Origin: Candidatus Caldisaccharidevorator malaysiensis
GTDB lineage: Bacteria; Armatimonadota; Fervidibacteria; Fervidibacterales; Fervidibacteraceae
Assembly (NCBI GenBank): GCA_025057575.1
Contig: JANXBO010000008.1
Coordinates: 1 to 64,000 of the forward strand
Length of the DNA: 64,000 bases
Reading direction: 5' to 3'
The notes under the pieces are model-generated. The model did no database searches, was not told where the DNA came from, and worked only from the letters and a program-made list of their open reading frames with translations. Made by a program: the position numbers and the translations under genes. Of this stretch, positions 10,106 to 20,509 are shown in pieces (positions within the stretch are counted from its first letter, which is position 1; each line of letters opens with the position of its first letter).

Positions 10106-11252
10106 ATGGTAGCCGCAGATAAGCAGAAGCCTGGATCGGATAGATCAGTCGATCCAGAAATGGTCACCATTCGTGACCGCGTAATCCGCCTCTTTCAATT
10201 TTTAAGAGAGTATGCGCAGATTCGCTTTCCTCCTGTGCGCACGCTGGATAAAGTGAAGTGGACCTTGCCCATCAGGGACCTACCGGACCATCGGAGCATT
10301 TTCGTCGCTTCTATCGGCGGGGAGAAAGAAGGGGAGAATGAAGGGGTCGGGCGGGAGGAAGGCAACGGGATCCTGATGCGCGTCGAAAGACCGACCCTTA
10401 CTCGCCCACCGGAACCGCCGACTGATCTGCGCGAGTGGCTGGAGAGGAAGACGAACGGGAACTAATAAATTTGCGTCTTGATCCCCAAGACCTTATTGAT
10501 CCTGACGAGTTTGCGGTGCTGGTCAATTTGCTCCATACCAGACCCGACGGTCATCAGCGAGGGTGGTGGCGCCAGCCGCCACAACCGGAGTTTTTGAACG
10601 CTCTGAATGAGGCATTGGAATGGGTGCGAAAATTGGCGGACTTTCTCCAGCAAGCCGAGCAGTGGGAGTTAGCCCTAATAAGATCGGACCAGGAAGACCT
10701 CTTCGTGGAGCATCTGTTCAAGGCAGCCGAGCAGTTGAGCGGACTCGTAAAGTCCAATGCGAGCATTCTGATTGAATACCACCGTCTTTGCCCACTGAGG
10801 GCACTGTGGAAGAACACAAGCGAATGGCTGAGGAATTAGAAGAGGCTGCCAAAAAGCGGGGCGGGCGCTTGTCCCGAAGGGACCTTTTACCGATCGTTCA
10901 TAACAAACAACGATAGTTTGTGCGCTCCGCCACAGTGGCGCCAGGTGACCCTACGACCGCTGAGCATTTTCGCGCCTTGAGGGTTGAAGCGGAGATTCAA
11001 ATGAGAAGGAAGAGACTCCCTAATTACTGGCGCCGTCTCATTACGGAACGGGGCGGTCCTGAGGTGGAACGCCTTGGTGCGGAGCCGGAGCAAGTCATTA
11101 TAGACAACTCCGATCGGATAAGAGAATTCCTGGTCTTTTGGGCGCAGGAAATTCAACCCCTTAAGGAGACACTGAAAAGTTTGGGCTTTGACTGGAAGCG
11201 GGCTTACGGAAGGCAGGAAGTTGACGCGCCTGGAGATACGACCAAAGGGTAA
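10106..11252 (+). pseudogene. Degraded N-terminal remnant of a large AAA/SF1-type helicase-like protein
   Basis: Three collinear ORF pieces (10106-10465, 10435-10839, 10920-11252) change frame and are broken by stops. They include VTIRDRVIRLFQFLREYAQIRFPPVRTLDK and RRLITERGGPEVERLGAEPEQVI...IREFLVFWAQEIQPLKETLKSLGFDW. Confidence 0.5.
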
Positions 11253-11703
11253 AGGTCCTATTGTGAAATCTCCAAGTGATGTCGCAGACGAGATTATCAA
11301 GCAGGCGGAACGCATCCGTCTAGATCATTTTGCCGACTGAACACCCTGAGGACGGTTGTTGGAATAGATCCCAAAAGCAGACGAGGTTGCCCATACTTCT
11401 TGATAAGCCAGGTCGCCACGATGCGGCTCCCCACGTAAGCAGCGATAGATGCTTTTCTTTCTAAAGGAGAATATCAGAAAACGCGCGACAGTCGGTTGGT
11501 CATCAAAGACCGACAACGGTGAAGACAGGTCTTTTTTTCGTGGAGCAGCCACAAACCAGACCTTTAGATCCTGATTGCGGTATCGGTGCCTCTCCTTTCC
11601 TTTGGCGCCGTGGGTCGGGTCTCATCTCCCTGTGACAACCGGTTACTTGGCTTTGAATAACCTGCGCCAGAATTCTGGCAAATTGCAAAAGGGGGACGAT
11701 GGT

Positions 11704-12864
11704 TTGGAAGTTCCGATTGGGAAAGGACGGACGGCTCGTAAAGCGTATAGCCTGGACGAGATTTCTTTGGTGCCGGCGCCTTTTGGCGTGGACCCCGACG
11801 ACGTGGATGTGTCGTTGACCATCAAGGACCTGGTCTTGGAAATTCCGATTCTGGCGTCCGCGATGGACGCTGCCGTTGACGAAAAGGTGGCTCTGGAACT
11901 GTCCCGTTTGGGAGGTCTTGCCGTTTTTAATTTGGAGGGTCTGCATTTTCGGTATGACGATGTCCGTGATGTGATAGACAAGATTGTTGCGGCGCCAAAA
12001 GAGGAAGCAGTGTCTGTTCTTCAGGAGATTTACCGAGAGCCGATTAAGCAGGAACTTATAGAAAAAAAGATCGGATGGGTGGTTCGTCAGGGGGGTCGGG
12101 TCGCCGCTGCCGCAACGCCAGGGCGGGCGTTGGATTTATTGCCGGTAGGTGTCTCAGCGGGCGCGTGTGTAGCGGTGGTTCAGTCAACGGTGACGACGGC
12201 GCGGTTTCGGTCCCGAACGCGCCAACCGATCCCTTGGGAGCGGTTGATCGGTGACTTGAAAGTTCCCGTGATCGTCGGCAATTGCGTCAGTTATGAGGGC
12301 GCCTGGGAACTGATGGAGGCGGGGGCGGATGGAGTTTTGGTGGGGGTGGGACCCGGCGCTGCGTGCACGACCCGACAGGTGGTCGGTGTCGGAGTCCCTC
12401 AAGCGACAGCGATTGCGGATGTGGCAGCGGCAAGGGACGATTTTGAAAAGAGGACAGGCAAGCGGGTGGTCGTTATCGCCGATGGGGGAATGAGGACAGG
12501 AGCCGATTTGGTGAAAGCCCTTGCCTGTGGTGCCGATGGGTTAATGATCGGTTCACCTATTGCCGCTACTGCGGAGGCGCCGGGAAGAGGCTATCATTGG
12601 GGGATGGCGATGCCTCATCCGGGTTTGCCCAGAGGCACCAGAATCTATGTTGGGCAGAAAACGACCTTGAAAGGTCTTCTGTTAGGTCCTGCCTCTCGTG
12701 ATGACGGGACCCAAAATTTAGTTGGGGCGTTGCGCAATGGGCTCGCCCTTTGTGGTGCGCACAACATCAAAGAGATGCATCAGTGTCCGCTGGTCATTGC
12801 ACCCACCATCGGCTTTGAAGGAAAGGGGCTCCAGAAAGAACAGGGTGTCGGTCAAGGACGATGA
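11704..12864 (+). CDS. GuaB3 family IMP dehydrogenase-related protein
   Basis: VPIGKGRTARKAYSLDEISLVP...DVSLTIKDLVLEIPILASAMDAAVDEKVALELSRLGGLAVFNLEG...GVLVGVGPGAACTTRQVVGVGVPQ. The ORF is open from 11575; TTG 11704 fits the family start better. Confidence 0.85.
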   Translation: MEVPIGKGRTARKAYSLDEISLVPAPFGVDPDDVDVSLTIKDLVLEIPILASAMDAAVDEKVALELSRLGGLAVFNLEGLHFRYDDVRDVIDKIVAAPKEEAVSVLQEIYREPIKQELIEKKIGWVVRQGGRVAAAATPGRALDLLPVGVSAGACVAVVQSTVTTARFRSRTRQPIPWERLIGDLKVPVIVGNCVSYEGAWELMEAGADGVLVGVGPGAACTTRQVVGVGVPQATAIADVAAARDDFEKRTGKRVVVIADGGMRTGADLVKALACGADGLMIGSPIAATAEAPGRGYHWGMAMPHPGLPRGTRIYVGQKTTLKGLLLGPASRDDGTQNLVGALRNGLALCGAHNIKEMHQCPLVIAPTIGFEGKGLQKEQGVGQGR

Positions 12865-12984
12865 GGAGGGATCCCCCAGTCGGGAATAGTATCCGTCTGC
12901 GCCGATAACAAGAAATAGTTGCCAGTGAAGAAGGCGTTGAGGAATAAGAACGGCTTCGGGGTGAGCAGAGTTAACTGAAGGGGC

Positions 12985-13398
12985 GTGCCGGCAATGGCAA
13001 GGAAGAAGCAGAGGAGAGACATACCCGACCAATCAGAACTGAAATTGCAACCGTCGGAATGGTTAAGATGGTATGCCGAGCATCTGAGACAGGTGCTGAG
13101 CGAATACGCTCGGCGACGGACCTGCGAGCGGGAGGATTTGGAACTGGTCCTTTTGGATCGGTCGGACTTGGAGCGGGCGGCTCATTCCAATCCTGAGGCG
13201 TTCGGGGCGGCGGAAAGGAAACGGCTCCGAGAACTGGATGAAAAACTTCGGACCCTGGGTCCGGCGATCCAGAGGGTGATGCCGGATATCAGAGACGTCC
13301 GAAAGCAGTTAGAAATACCCCGATCCCACTGGTGGTGGTATATGGATCAGCCCCCACAGCGATCAAAGGGAGGCGGCGATGGGGAGCCGACCCGATGA
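12985..13398 (+). CDS. Hypothetical protein overlapping the guaA start
   Basis: 137-aa charged ORF on the guaB3-guaA strand; 3' end overlaps guaA by 20 nt. Confidence 0.55.
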   Translation: MPAMARKKQRRDIPDQSELKLQPSEWLRWYAEHLRQVLSEYARRRTCEREDLELVLLDRSDLERAAHSNPEAFGAAERKRLRELDEKLRTLGPAIQRVMPDIRDVRKQLEIPRSHWWWYMDQPPQRSKGGGDGEPTR

Positions 13399-14920
13399 CT
13401 TCGTCGTGGTCCTGGACTTCGGTGCCCAATACGGGCAGCTGATTGCCCGCAGGGTCCGAGAGTGTCGGGTCTACTCCGAAATCCTTCCCTGCGATCTGCC
13501 CCTGGAAAAAGTCCTGTCAATGAGACCGAAGGGAATCATTCTTTCCGGGGGACAAGCCAGCGTTTACGATCCAGATGCCCTGACCTACGATCCCCGACTT
13601 TTTTCCTGCGGCATTCCCGTCTTGGGAATTTGTTATGGCATGCAGTTGATGGCTTACCTTTTGGGTGGTCAGGTCACCAGGGCGGAAAAAGCCGAATACG
13701 GTCGGACCGAGTTGACAGTGCTGGACGACTCGGATCTGTTTAAAGGGCTCAACCCTCAGTTAATTTGTTGGATGAGCCACAGCGATGTGGTTTTAAAACC
13801 GCCCCCGGGCTTCACCGTCACTGCCCGAACGGCAAATGCGCCTGTAGCTGCGATGTCCGATCAAAGTCGGTGCCTGTTTGGGACTCTGTTTCATCCTGAG
13901 GTGACCCATACACCCTGGGGTGTGGAGATCATTCGGAATTTTCTCTACGACTGGTGCCAATGCCGCCCCGTCTGGACGCCCCAGAACTTCGTTCAGTCGG
14001 CCATTGAGGAGGTTCGGTCGCGGGTAAAGAATGGGCAGGTCTTGTGCGCTTTGAGTGGGGGGGTAGACTCAGCAACGACGGCTGCTCTCGTTTACAACGC
14101 CGTCGGTGACCAATTGATCAGTATTTTCGTCAACCACGGTTTTTTGCGGAAAGGGGAAGCAGAAAGCGTTTTGGACACCTTTCGGACCCGACTCAAAATT
14201 CCCGTGATCTATGTGGACGCCAGCGAAAGGTTCTTAAAAGCGATTAAAGGAGTCACCGATCCCGAGGAGAAGCGTCAGATAATCGGAAAGGAGTTCGTTC
14301 GGGTCTTTGAGGAGGAAGCCAGGAAATTAGGGCGAGTCCGGTTCCTTGCCCAAGGGACTCTTTATCCTGATGTGATAGAGAGCGGAACGGGTTATGCAGC
14401 ACGGATAAAGAGTCATCACAATGTAGCGGGGCTCCCACCCGATATGGAATTGGATCTAATTGAACCTCTAAGATACCTTTTCAAGGACGAAGTGAGAGAG
14501 GTGGCGGAGGAGTTGGGGTTACCGCCCGAGATCGCCTGGCGTCAGCCGTTTCCCGGTCCTGGTTTAGCGATCCGGATCATAGGGGAAGTAACAGGAGAGA
14601 GGTTGGCTCTCTTGCGGGAAGCGGACGCCATCGTGATGGAAGAGATCAGGAGAGCGGGCTTGTATCGCCAACTCTGGCAAGCCTTTGCCGTTCTTCTGCC
14701 GGTTCGCAGCACCGGGATCAAGGGTGACCGAAGGACCTATGGATACACGATCGTTCTCAGGGCTGTTCACAGCGAGGACGGAATGACAGCGGACTGGGCT
14801 CGGCTCCCCTATGAGGTTTTGGACCGGATCGCCGTGCGCATCAGCAACGAGGTGAACGGGATCAACAGGGTTGTTTACGACATCACTTCTAAACCCCCAG
14901 CGACGATAGAGTGGGAGTGA
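13379..14920 (+). CDS. guaA: Glutamine-hydrolyzing GMP synthase
   Basis: [18 protein letters not shown]...[15 protein letters not shown]...[14 protein letters not shown]...[16 protein letters not shown]...[12 protein letters not shown]. Confidence 0.97.
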   Translation: MGSRPDDFVVVLDFGAQYGQLIARRVRECRVYSEILPCDLPLEKVLSMRPKGIILSGGQASVYDPDALTYDPRLFSCGIPVLGICYGMQLMAYLLGGQVTRAEKAEYGRTELTVLDDSDLFKGLNPQLICWMSHSDVVLKPPPGFTVTARTANAPVAAMSDQSRCLFGTLFHPEVTHTPWGVEIIRNFLYDWCQCRPVWTPQNFVQSAIEEVRSRVKNGQVLCALSGGVDSATTAALVYNAVGDQLISIFVNHGFLRKGEAESVLDTFRTRLKIPVIYVDASERFLKAIKGVTDPEEKRQIIGKEFVRVFEEEARKLGRVRFLAQGTLYPDVIESGTGYAARIKSHHNVAGLPPDMELDLIEPLRYLFKDEVREVAEELGLPPEIAWRQPFPGPGLAIRIIGEVTGERLALLREADAIVMEEIRRAGLYRQLWQAFAVLLPVRSTGIKGDRRTYGYTIVLRAVHSEDGMTADWARLPYEVLDRIAVRISNEVNGINRVVYDITSKPPATIEWE

Positions 14921-14926
14921 GGGGCG

Positions 14927-15484
14927 ATGACCGGGTTGTCGGTCCATAAGGACATTGAAACGATTCTCCTGACAGAAGAACAGATAAGGAAAAGAGTGAT
15001 GGAAATTGGAGAAAAAGTCAGTGAGCACTATCAGGGCAAGGACCTGCACCTGGTCTGCGTTTTGAGGGGTGCGGTCGTCTTCTTAGCGGACCTGATGAGG
15101 CACATCACGATACCCTGCTCCTGTGACTTCATCGCCATCGCCAGTTACGGAGCCGACACCAAATCATCAGGGGTCGTCCGAATCTTGAAGGACCTGGACG
15201 ACAGCGTGCAGGGGCGTCACATTTTGATTGTAGAAGACATCGTGGACACGGGGCTGACGCTAAACTATATTCTCAGACTGATCCGATCGCGAAATCCTGC
15301 CAGTGTGCGGGTCTGTGCGCTGCTGGATAAACCCGAACGGCGGGTCGTGCCCGTGGAAATAGACTATTTGGGCTTTACGATACCCAACCGTTTTGTGGTC
15401 GGCTACGGGTTGGACTTCGGCCAACGATACCGCAATCTCCCTTTTATCGGTGTTTTGAGACCGGAAATCTATGGGGGAGCCTAA
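14927..15484 (+). CDS. hpt: Hypoxanthine phosphoribosyltransferase
   Basis: LHLVCVLRGAVVFLADLMRHI...GRHILIVEDIVDTGLTLNYIL...VGYGLDFGQRYRNLPFIGVL. Confidence 0.95.
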   Translation: MTGLSVHKDIETILLTEEQIRKRVMEIGEKVSEHYQGKDLHLVCVLRGAVVFLADLMRHITIPCSCDFIAIASYGADTKSSGVVRILKDLDDSVQGRHILIVEDIVDTGLTLNYILRLIRSRNPASVRVCALLDKPERRVVPVEIDYLGFTIPNRFVVGYGLDFGQRYRNLPFIGVLRPEIYGGA

Positions 15485-15678
15485 AACAGGAAGTGACTGA
15501 AAAATTCGGGAACTCAAACAACCCAACAAACGATGGAATAATAAGGAAAGGTGGAGCACCAAAAATCCCAGATCAAACGAGTAAACACTTGGACCGCCAT
15601 TGCCCCGATTGACCAGTGAAAAGTTCAAAGATAGAGGGACCGGCGAAAAAGTCAGCAACAAAGAGGAGGTTGCCATAA

Positions 15679-16980
15679 GTGGCCGAATCAGGGACTGTCA
15701 GCATTCCCGATTATGATCTGGCAGAACTGGAGAACAAGAACCTATCCGAACTTCAAGAGATCGCCCGAGGGCTGGAGATTCCCTCGGCGTCGCGCCTTAA
15801 GAAGCAAGACCTGGTCCGGCGCATCTTAGCGAGCATTGCCGAGCGAAATGGCTATAGCCTGAAGGAAGGAACTTTGGAAATCACTGAGGAACGAGAGCCC
15901 AAGGGTTTTCTGAGGGTGGATAGTTACCTTCCCTCACCAGAAGATGCCTATGTGAGCCAGACCCAAGTGCGCCGCTTCGCCTTGCGCAATGGCGATGGGA
16001 TCTTGGGCTATGTCCGACCACCCAAGGAAGGCGAAAGGTTTTACAGTCTTCTTCGGATCATCGCCGTCAATGGCGAGGACCCCGAGAAGGCTCGTCAGAG
16101 ACCGGACTTTGAGAAACTGACGCCTGTTTTCCCTTACGAACGGATGCGGATGGAGCGACTGGGGGACAACTCATCGGAGAATATAACCGCCCGAATGGTG
16201 GATATTGTCGCTCCCATCGGAAAAGGGCAACGGGGTCTCATCGTGTCTCCTCCGAAAGCGGGAAAGACGACCTTGTTAAAGACGATCGCCCGGAGCATTG
16301 AGCGCAACCATCCCGAATGCCACATCATCGTCCTCTTGATTGATGAACGACCAGAGGAAGTCACTGATTTTCGGGAGGCGGTCAACTCAGAGGTCGCCGC
16401 TTCCACCTTTGACCAGCCGCCCGAGAACCAACTGCAAGTTGCCCGACTGGTTTTGGAGAAGGCAAAGCGATTGGTGGAAATGGGCAAGGACGTAGTCATT
16501 CTTCTGGACAGCCTCACGCGCCTAACCCGTCAGTCCAACCTGACCGTAGAACCCAGTGGTCGGACTTTGACCGGTGGTCTGGATCCAGCGGCTCTGCGGT
16601 TTCCGAAAAGGTTTTTCGGTGCTGCCCGGAAACTGAGAGAGGGAGGGTCCTTAACCATCATTGCCACTGCACTGGTGGATACGGGGTCACGGATGGACGA
16701 TCACATTTACGAGGAGTTTAAGGGAACGGGTAACTTAGAACTTCATTTGGACCGAAGGCTTCAGGAGCGGCGGGTCTTTCCGGCAATAGACATCCAGCGG
16801 TCGGGCACCAGAAGGGAAGAACTTTTGTTTACCGATGCGGAAAGGGATGCCATCTGGAAACTGAGAAGAGCCCTCTCTCAAGTAGATATGGTGACGGCAA
16901 CGGAGCGACTGATAGACCAGTTACGGCGAACCCGGGGGAATGACGAATTCTTCCGAATGATCGTTCAGCAGTGGCGGTGA
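15679..16980 (+). CDS. rho: Transcription termination factor Rho
   Basis: LENKNLSELQEIARGLEIPSASRLKKQDLV...PIGKGQRGLIVSPPKAGKTTLLK...DERPEEVTDFREAV...DSLTRLTRQSN. Confidence 0.96.
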   Translation: MAESGTVSIPDYDLAELENKNLSELQEIARGLEIPSASRLKKQDLVRRILASIAERNGYSLKEGTLEITEEREPKGFLRVDSYLPSPEDAYVSQTQVRRFALRNGDGILGYVRPPKEGERFYSLLRIIAVNGEDPEKARQRPDFEKLTPVFPYERMRMERLGDNSSENITARMVDIVAPIGKGQRGLIVSPPKAGKTTLLKTIARSIERNHPECHIIVLLIDERPEEVTDFREAVNSEVAASTFDQPPENQLQVARLVLEKAKRLVEMGKDVVILLDSLTRLTRQSNLTVEPSGRTLTGGLDPAALRFPKRFFGAARKLREGGSLTIIATALVDTGSRMDDHIYEEFKGTGNLELHLDRRLQERRVFPAIDIQRSGTRREELLFTDAERDAIWKLRRALSQVDMVTATERLIDQLRRTRGNDEFFRMIVQQWR

Positions 16981-17330
16981 GGGGTGTGGGCGACTGCATT
17001 TTCTGTCGGATCGTAGCCCAAGAGATTGCCGGGCGGATTGCCTACGAGGATGCTGATCTGGTCGCCTTCCACGACATCAATCCCCAGGCACCGGTGCATA
17101 TCCTCATTGTGCCCCGCCGTCATATAGAGAGTCTCAACGCGGTTACTCAGGAAGACGCCCACCTGCTGGGGCGAATGTTAGTGGTGGCTCGGGATCTTGC
17201 CCGAGAGCACGGGCTTGCGGACGACGGCTACCGACTGGTCCTCAACACCAACCGAGCCGCTGGTCAGTCGGTTTTTCATCTACACTTTCACCTTCTCGGC
17301 GGTCGGTTCTTTCATTGGCCGCCCGGTTGA
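16971..17330 (+). CDS. HIT family protein
   Basis: CIFCRIVAQEIAGRIAYEDADLVAFHDINPQAPVHILIVPRRHIESL...GQSVFHLHFHLLGGR. Confidence 0.93.
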   Translation: MAVRGVGDCIFCRIVAQEIAGRIAYEDADLVAFHDINPQAPVHILIVPRRHIESLNAVTQEDAHLLGRMLVVARDLAREHGLADDGYRLVLNTNRAAGQSVFHLHFHLLGGRFFHWPPG

Positions 17331-17980
17331 GGAGGAGGAAAGCGCCCCGTCGTCCTTCGGCGAACGGACCGGACCAACCGGGCGATTTCCTCAGCGGCAA
17401 GGGGCTTGAAGAGAAGAAAGACAGCGCCAAAGCGCAGGGCTTTCGCCACCAGGTCACTGTCCGGATAACCGGTTATCAGAACGACGGGGACATCGGGGTC
17501 CAACTTGCGGATCTGACCGAAAGCCTCAGCCCCATCCATTCCGGGTAAAAAGAGATCCAAAAAAACAAGGTCAAAAGGTTGCTGGCTGACTTGCTGAAGG
17601 GCTTCCTCTGCCGACTGGGCAACCTGGGCAAGGGCCCCCTCGCGACTGAGGATTTCGGCAAAAAAATCGGCGACTTCCGGTTCATCATCCACGATGAGGA
17701 CTCTCTTTCGGCTGCCCGTTTCCCCGGCTTCAATCCACGCTTCCAGGTCTTTACGATGAACGCGCCACCGCCCGCCGACTTTGCTGGCAGGCATTTCCCC
17801 TGTTTTTAGGTACCGATAAACGGTCATCAAATGGAGGTTTAGATAGCGAGCGACCTGGCTGACATTCAGCCACGGTGATTCCTCTTGCGGACTACGATCA
17901 CTGTTTCGTTCCCGCCAACGTCGGCGCCGCACACCCACGTTTTGCGACCCTCCCAACTGCTGAAGTAGCAACCACCCCAT
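17312..17980 (-). CDS. Excisionase-type HTH DNA-binding domain fused to response-regulator receiver domain
   Basis: WLNVSQVARYLNLHLMTVYRYLKTGEMPASKVGGRWRVHRKDLEAWI, then RVLIVDDEPEVADFFAEIL...DLVFLDLFLPGMDGAEAF...VLITGYPDS...LFKPL. Confidence 0.88.
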   Translation of the reverse strand: MGWLLLQQLGGSQNVGVRRRRWRERNSDRSPQEESPWLNVSQVARYLNLHLMTVYRYLKTGEMPASKVGGRWRVHRKDLEAWIEAGETGSRKRVLIVDDEPEVADFFAEILSREGALAQVAQSAEEALQQVSQQPFDLVFLDLFLPGMDGAEAFGQIRKLDPDVPVVLITGYPDSDLVAKALRFGAVFLLFKPLAAEEIARLVRSVRRRTTGRFPPPQPGGQ

Positions 17981-18007
17981 CGAGGCACTCCACGGCGAGG
18001 ACCGCTC

Positions 18008-18427
18008 CTACCCCTCTTGTTCTGCCCCTAACCGTCCCGCCACATTCACCAAAACCTCCGATAATGCTTCCGATACAACCGGCGGTTCCAGAACACCGCG
18101 GAACGAAGGCTCCCCCATTAAGATTTCCGTGTCCCAGTGGCGAAAAATTTCGTCCGCCATTAACTCTCTCAGTTCTTCCGTCGGAGCAACCGCTCCCGAT
18201 TCAAACAGATCCTCAAAAGCCATTGCATCCAAGTAAAATTTTCCCGATCCTGGTTTCAACCGGAACCGAAGAATCCAACGGCTCTTTGAAGGAACATTAT
18301 GAATGGTCACTCCTGAATCTTCTTCTGCTTGTAACTCCTTTACTCCGCCGTCTTCTTTGGGAAGAACGGACAAGGTGTCATCACCCATTAGACAAAGTGT
18401 ATCACGATTTTTCATAATAAGAGGCAA
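18008..18427 (-). CDS. Hypothetical protein
   Basis: 139-aa ORF with coherent amino-acid composition in a gap between oppositely oriented genes. Confidence 0.45.
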   Translation of the reverse strand: MPLIMKNRDTLCLMGDDTLSVLPKEDGGVKELQAEEDSGVTIHNVPSKSRWILRFRLKPGSGKFYLDAMAFEDLFESGAVAPTEELRELMADEIFRHWDTEILMGEPSFRGVLEPPVVSEALSEVLVNVAGRLGAEQEG

Positions 18428-18444
18428 GGTAAAGGGGAACTGAG

Positions 18445-19170
18445 GTGCGCTCTCTTCTGTGTCCGATTTGTAAAGAACTGATAGCCGAAGAGTCGCCGGA
18501 TTTTCCCCGCTGCACTTATTGTGGCGAACTGGTCGTCCGATGTGGTGCCTGTCGTCATTTCCCTGGGGATGGGCAAGTCTGTCACCAAGCGAAAGGTCAA
18601 CCGCTGGTCAAAAAGGAATCCGTTTTGGACTGCCCTTACTTTACACCCCGCTGGCTGATCAGCCGGCGCCATCCTTTCCTCTCTCCTCGGGCTCGTTGGC
18701 AGACTCTCGGTTCCATCGCGCTATCGTTCAGCATCCTTTTGATCGCTCTCCTGCCGCAACCGAGGCAACCCGTTCGGCTGGTGAGCGCTCAAGTGCCCGA
18801 ATCGGTTGTTCGGGGTGGGGTCTTTCCGCTGCAAATCCTGGTGGAAGCCGAGGAAGGACGAGATGTCGGAGTCCGACTGGATAGAAGACTCTTTGCCCAT
18901 TTTCAAACCATTGGCGTGGATCCGATTCCCACGAGGGTGCATCCGTCCGGGCAGGCTCTTGACTTCTGGTTCCGGTCGTCATCCTCGTTAGTCCGGATTA
19001 CTTTCCAATTGAAGACCCTTCAAGAGGGCAACTATCGCCTGCAGGCGTCTCTTCTGACAGCAGATGGAGTGGTCGCCGACTGGAAGGGTGCGGTGCGGGT
19101 CGTGGGGAGCCCGCAAAAGCCAAGAGTTCCTCGGCGGCTGGGTCTCCTCGCTCTGCTGAGTGGGAGGTGA
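18445..19170 (+). CDS. Hypothetical zinc-ribbon membrane protein
   Basis: N-terminal CPIC...CTYC...CGACRHF...C cysteines, one TM (LGSIALSFSILLIALL), C-terminal extracytoplasmic region. Confidence 0.6.
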   Translation: MRSLLCPICKELIAEESPDFPRCTYCGELVVRCGACRHFPGDGQVCHQAKGQPLVKKESVLDCPYFTPRWLISRRHPFLSPRARWQTLGSIALSFSILLIALLPQPRQPVRLVSAQVPESVVRGGVFPLQILVEAEEGRDVGVRLDRRLFAHFQTIGVDPIPTRVHPSGQALDFWFRSSSSLVRITFQLKTLQEGNYRLQASLLTADGVVADWKGAVRVVGSPQKPRVPRRLGLLALLSGR

Positions 19171-19433
19171 CGAACGTGCGCCGTGACATCTATGCGGAAA
19201 AACTTTTATCTGTTCAAGTGCGCCGGGAACTAATGCGAAGTGGGCTGGATATTTCACGGGCAGAAGTGGTCTCTTCGGGCGGAGTCGTTTCCCTTTACGG
19301 GGTAATCGCCCGCGCTCGGGGCGACTACTCCGGAGAAAGCCTGGAGAGCAAATTGCAGCGGGCGTTGGAGCGGGTTCGTCGGTTGCCGGGTGTTCGTGAC
19401 GTCGTGATCCACGCTCGTATGAGAGAAGGGTAA
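19167..19433 (+). CDS. Small BON-like domain protein
   Basis: VRRELMRSGLDISRAEVVSSGGVVSLYGVIAR...LERVRRLPGVRDVVIHARM resembles a BON domain; overlaps the previous ORF end. Confidence 0.55.
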   Translation: MTNVRRDIYAEKLLSVQVRRELMRSGLDISRAEVVSSGGVVSLYGVIARARGDYSGESLESKLQRALERVRRLPGVRDVVIHARMREG

Positions 19434-19455
19434 AGAGCAATTGGGTCACCATCCG

Positions 19456-20496
19456 ATGAGAGGAATGATTTTGGCGGCGGGGGAAGGGACCCGTCTGCGC
19501 CCCTTAACCTATGCCCGACCCAAGCCCCTGGTCCCCATTTTGACGACGCCGATCATCTTTCATCTCTTAGAGTGGCTGAAGATGCACGGCATCTGGGAAA
19601 TCGCCATTAATAATTGGTATCAACCCCATTTGATTGAGGCGTTTGTCCGAGACGGATCGGCTTTTGGCTGTTCTGTTCGGTATTTGAGGGAACGGGTGCC
19701 GATGGGAACTGCCGGTGCGGTCCGAGCGATGGCACCCTTCCTGACAGAACCGCAAGAACCGATCCTGGTCGTTGGTGGCGACGAACTGGTGGACGTTGAC
19801 ATTGCCGAAATGGTTCAATTTCATAAAAGCAGGGGTGCGGCGGTCACCATCTCACTGGCTCAAGCTTCCAGCCCGTCTCAATACGGTGTTGTTATCACTG
19901 ATGAGACGGGTCGGATTAAAGAGTTCATTGAAAAACCGATTCAATGGTCGCAGCCAACAGCATGGGTCAATTCGGGCGTTTATCTCCTTGAGCCCTTCGT
20001 CTTGGACCTGATACCCGCTGACCAGTTTTATGACTTTGGCAGCCAACTCTTTCCCAGAATGGTGGCAGAAGGCTATCCTGTTTATGGTTTTTATTGGGAC
20101 GGATTCTGGGCGGACATCGGTCACATAGAAACATATTGGGATGCCAACTGGGCGGCGCTTCGGCAGAAGATTACCCTCTACCATTCTCCCCTAAGAGCAA
20201 CGCCCGACCATATTCATCTCCACCCCACGGCGGACATCGCTGACGGTGCCGTGCTGATTCCTCCTTGCGCTTTAGGAGCGCAGGTCGTCGTGGAACGGGG
20301 AGCAACGGTCGGACCGGACACCATCATCGGGGACCGTTCGGTCGTCAAATCTTCTGCCGTAATAGAGAGAAGCATCCTCTGGAACGATGTGACCGTGGAT
20401 GATGGGATGGTGCTCTGCGATGTGATCGTTACCGACGGCTGTTACCTTTCGGGGCGAGAACCGATTCGCAAAGCCTTGATCGTCTCCAAAAGATAA
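19456..20496 (+). CDS. Sugar-phosphate nucleotidyltransferase (mannose-1-P guanylyltransferase-like)
   Basis: [41 protein letters not shown]...[16 protein letters not shown]...[16 protein letters not shown]. Confidence 0.92.
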   Translation: MRGMILAAGEGTRLRPLTYARPKPLVPILTTPIIFHLLEWLKMHGIWEIAINNWYQPHLIEAFVRDGSAFGCSVRYLRERVPMGTAGAVRAMAPFLTEPQEPILVVGGDELVDVDIAEMVQFHKSRGAAVTISLAQASSPSQYGVVITDETGRIKEFIEKPIQWSQPTAWVNSGVYLLEPFVLDLIPADQFYDFGSQLFPRMVAEGYPVYGFYWDGFWADIGHIETYWDANWAALRQKITLYHSPLRATPDHIHLHPTADIADGAVLIPPCALGAQVVVERGATVGPDTIIGDRSVVKSSAVIERSILWNDVTVDDGMVLCDVIVTDGCYLSGREPIRKALIVSKR

Positions 20497-20509
20497 CAGG
20501 AAGGCGAAG

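Noticed and set aside
15485-15678. ~190-nt leader before rho considered as a riboswitch/attenuator
   Set aside because: No convincing paired structure or known riboswitch motif found by eye; would need Rfam.
20497-20509. SAH/SAM riboswitch before ahcY
   Set aside because: Only 13 nt separate ahcY from the upstream gene; no room for a riboswitch.
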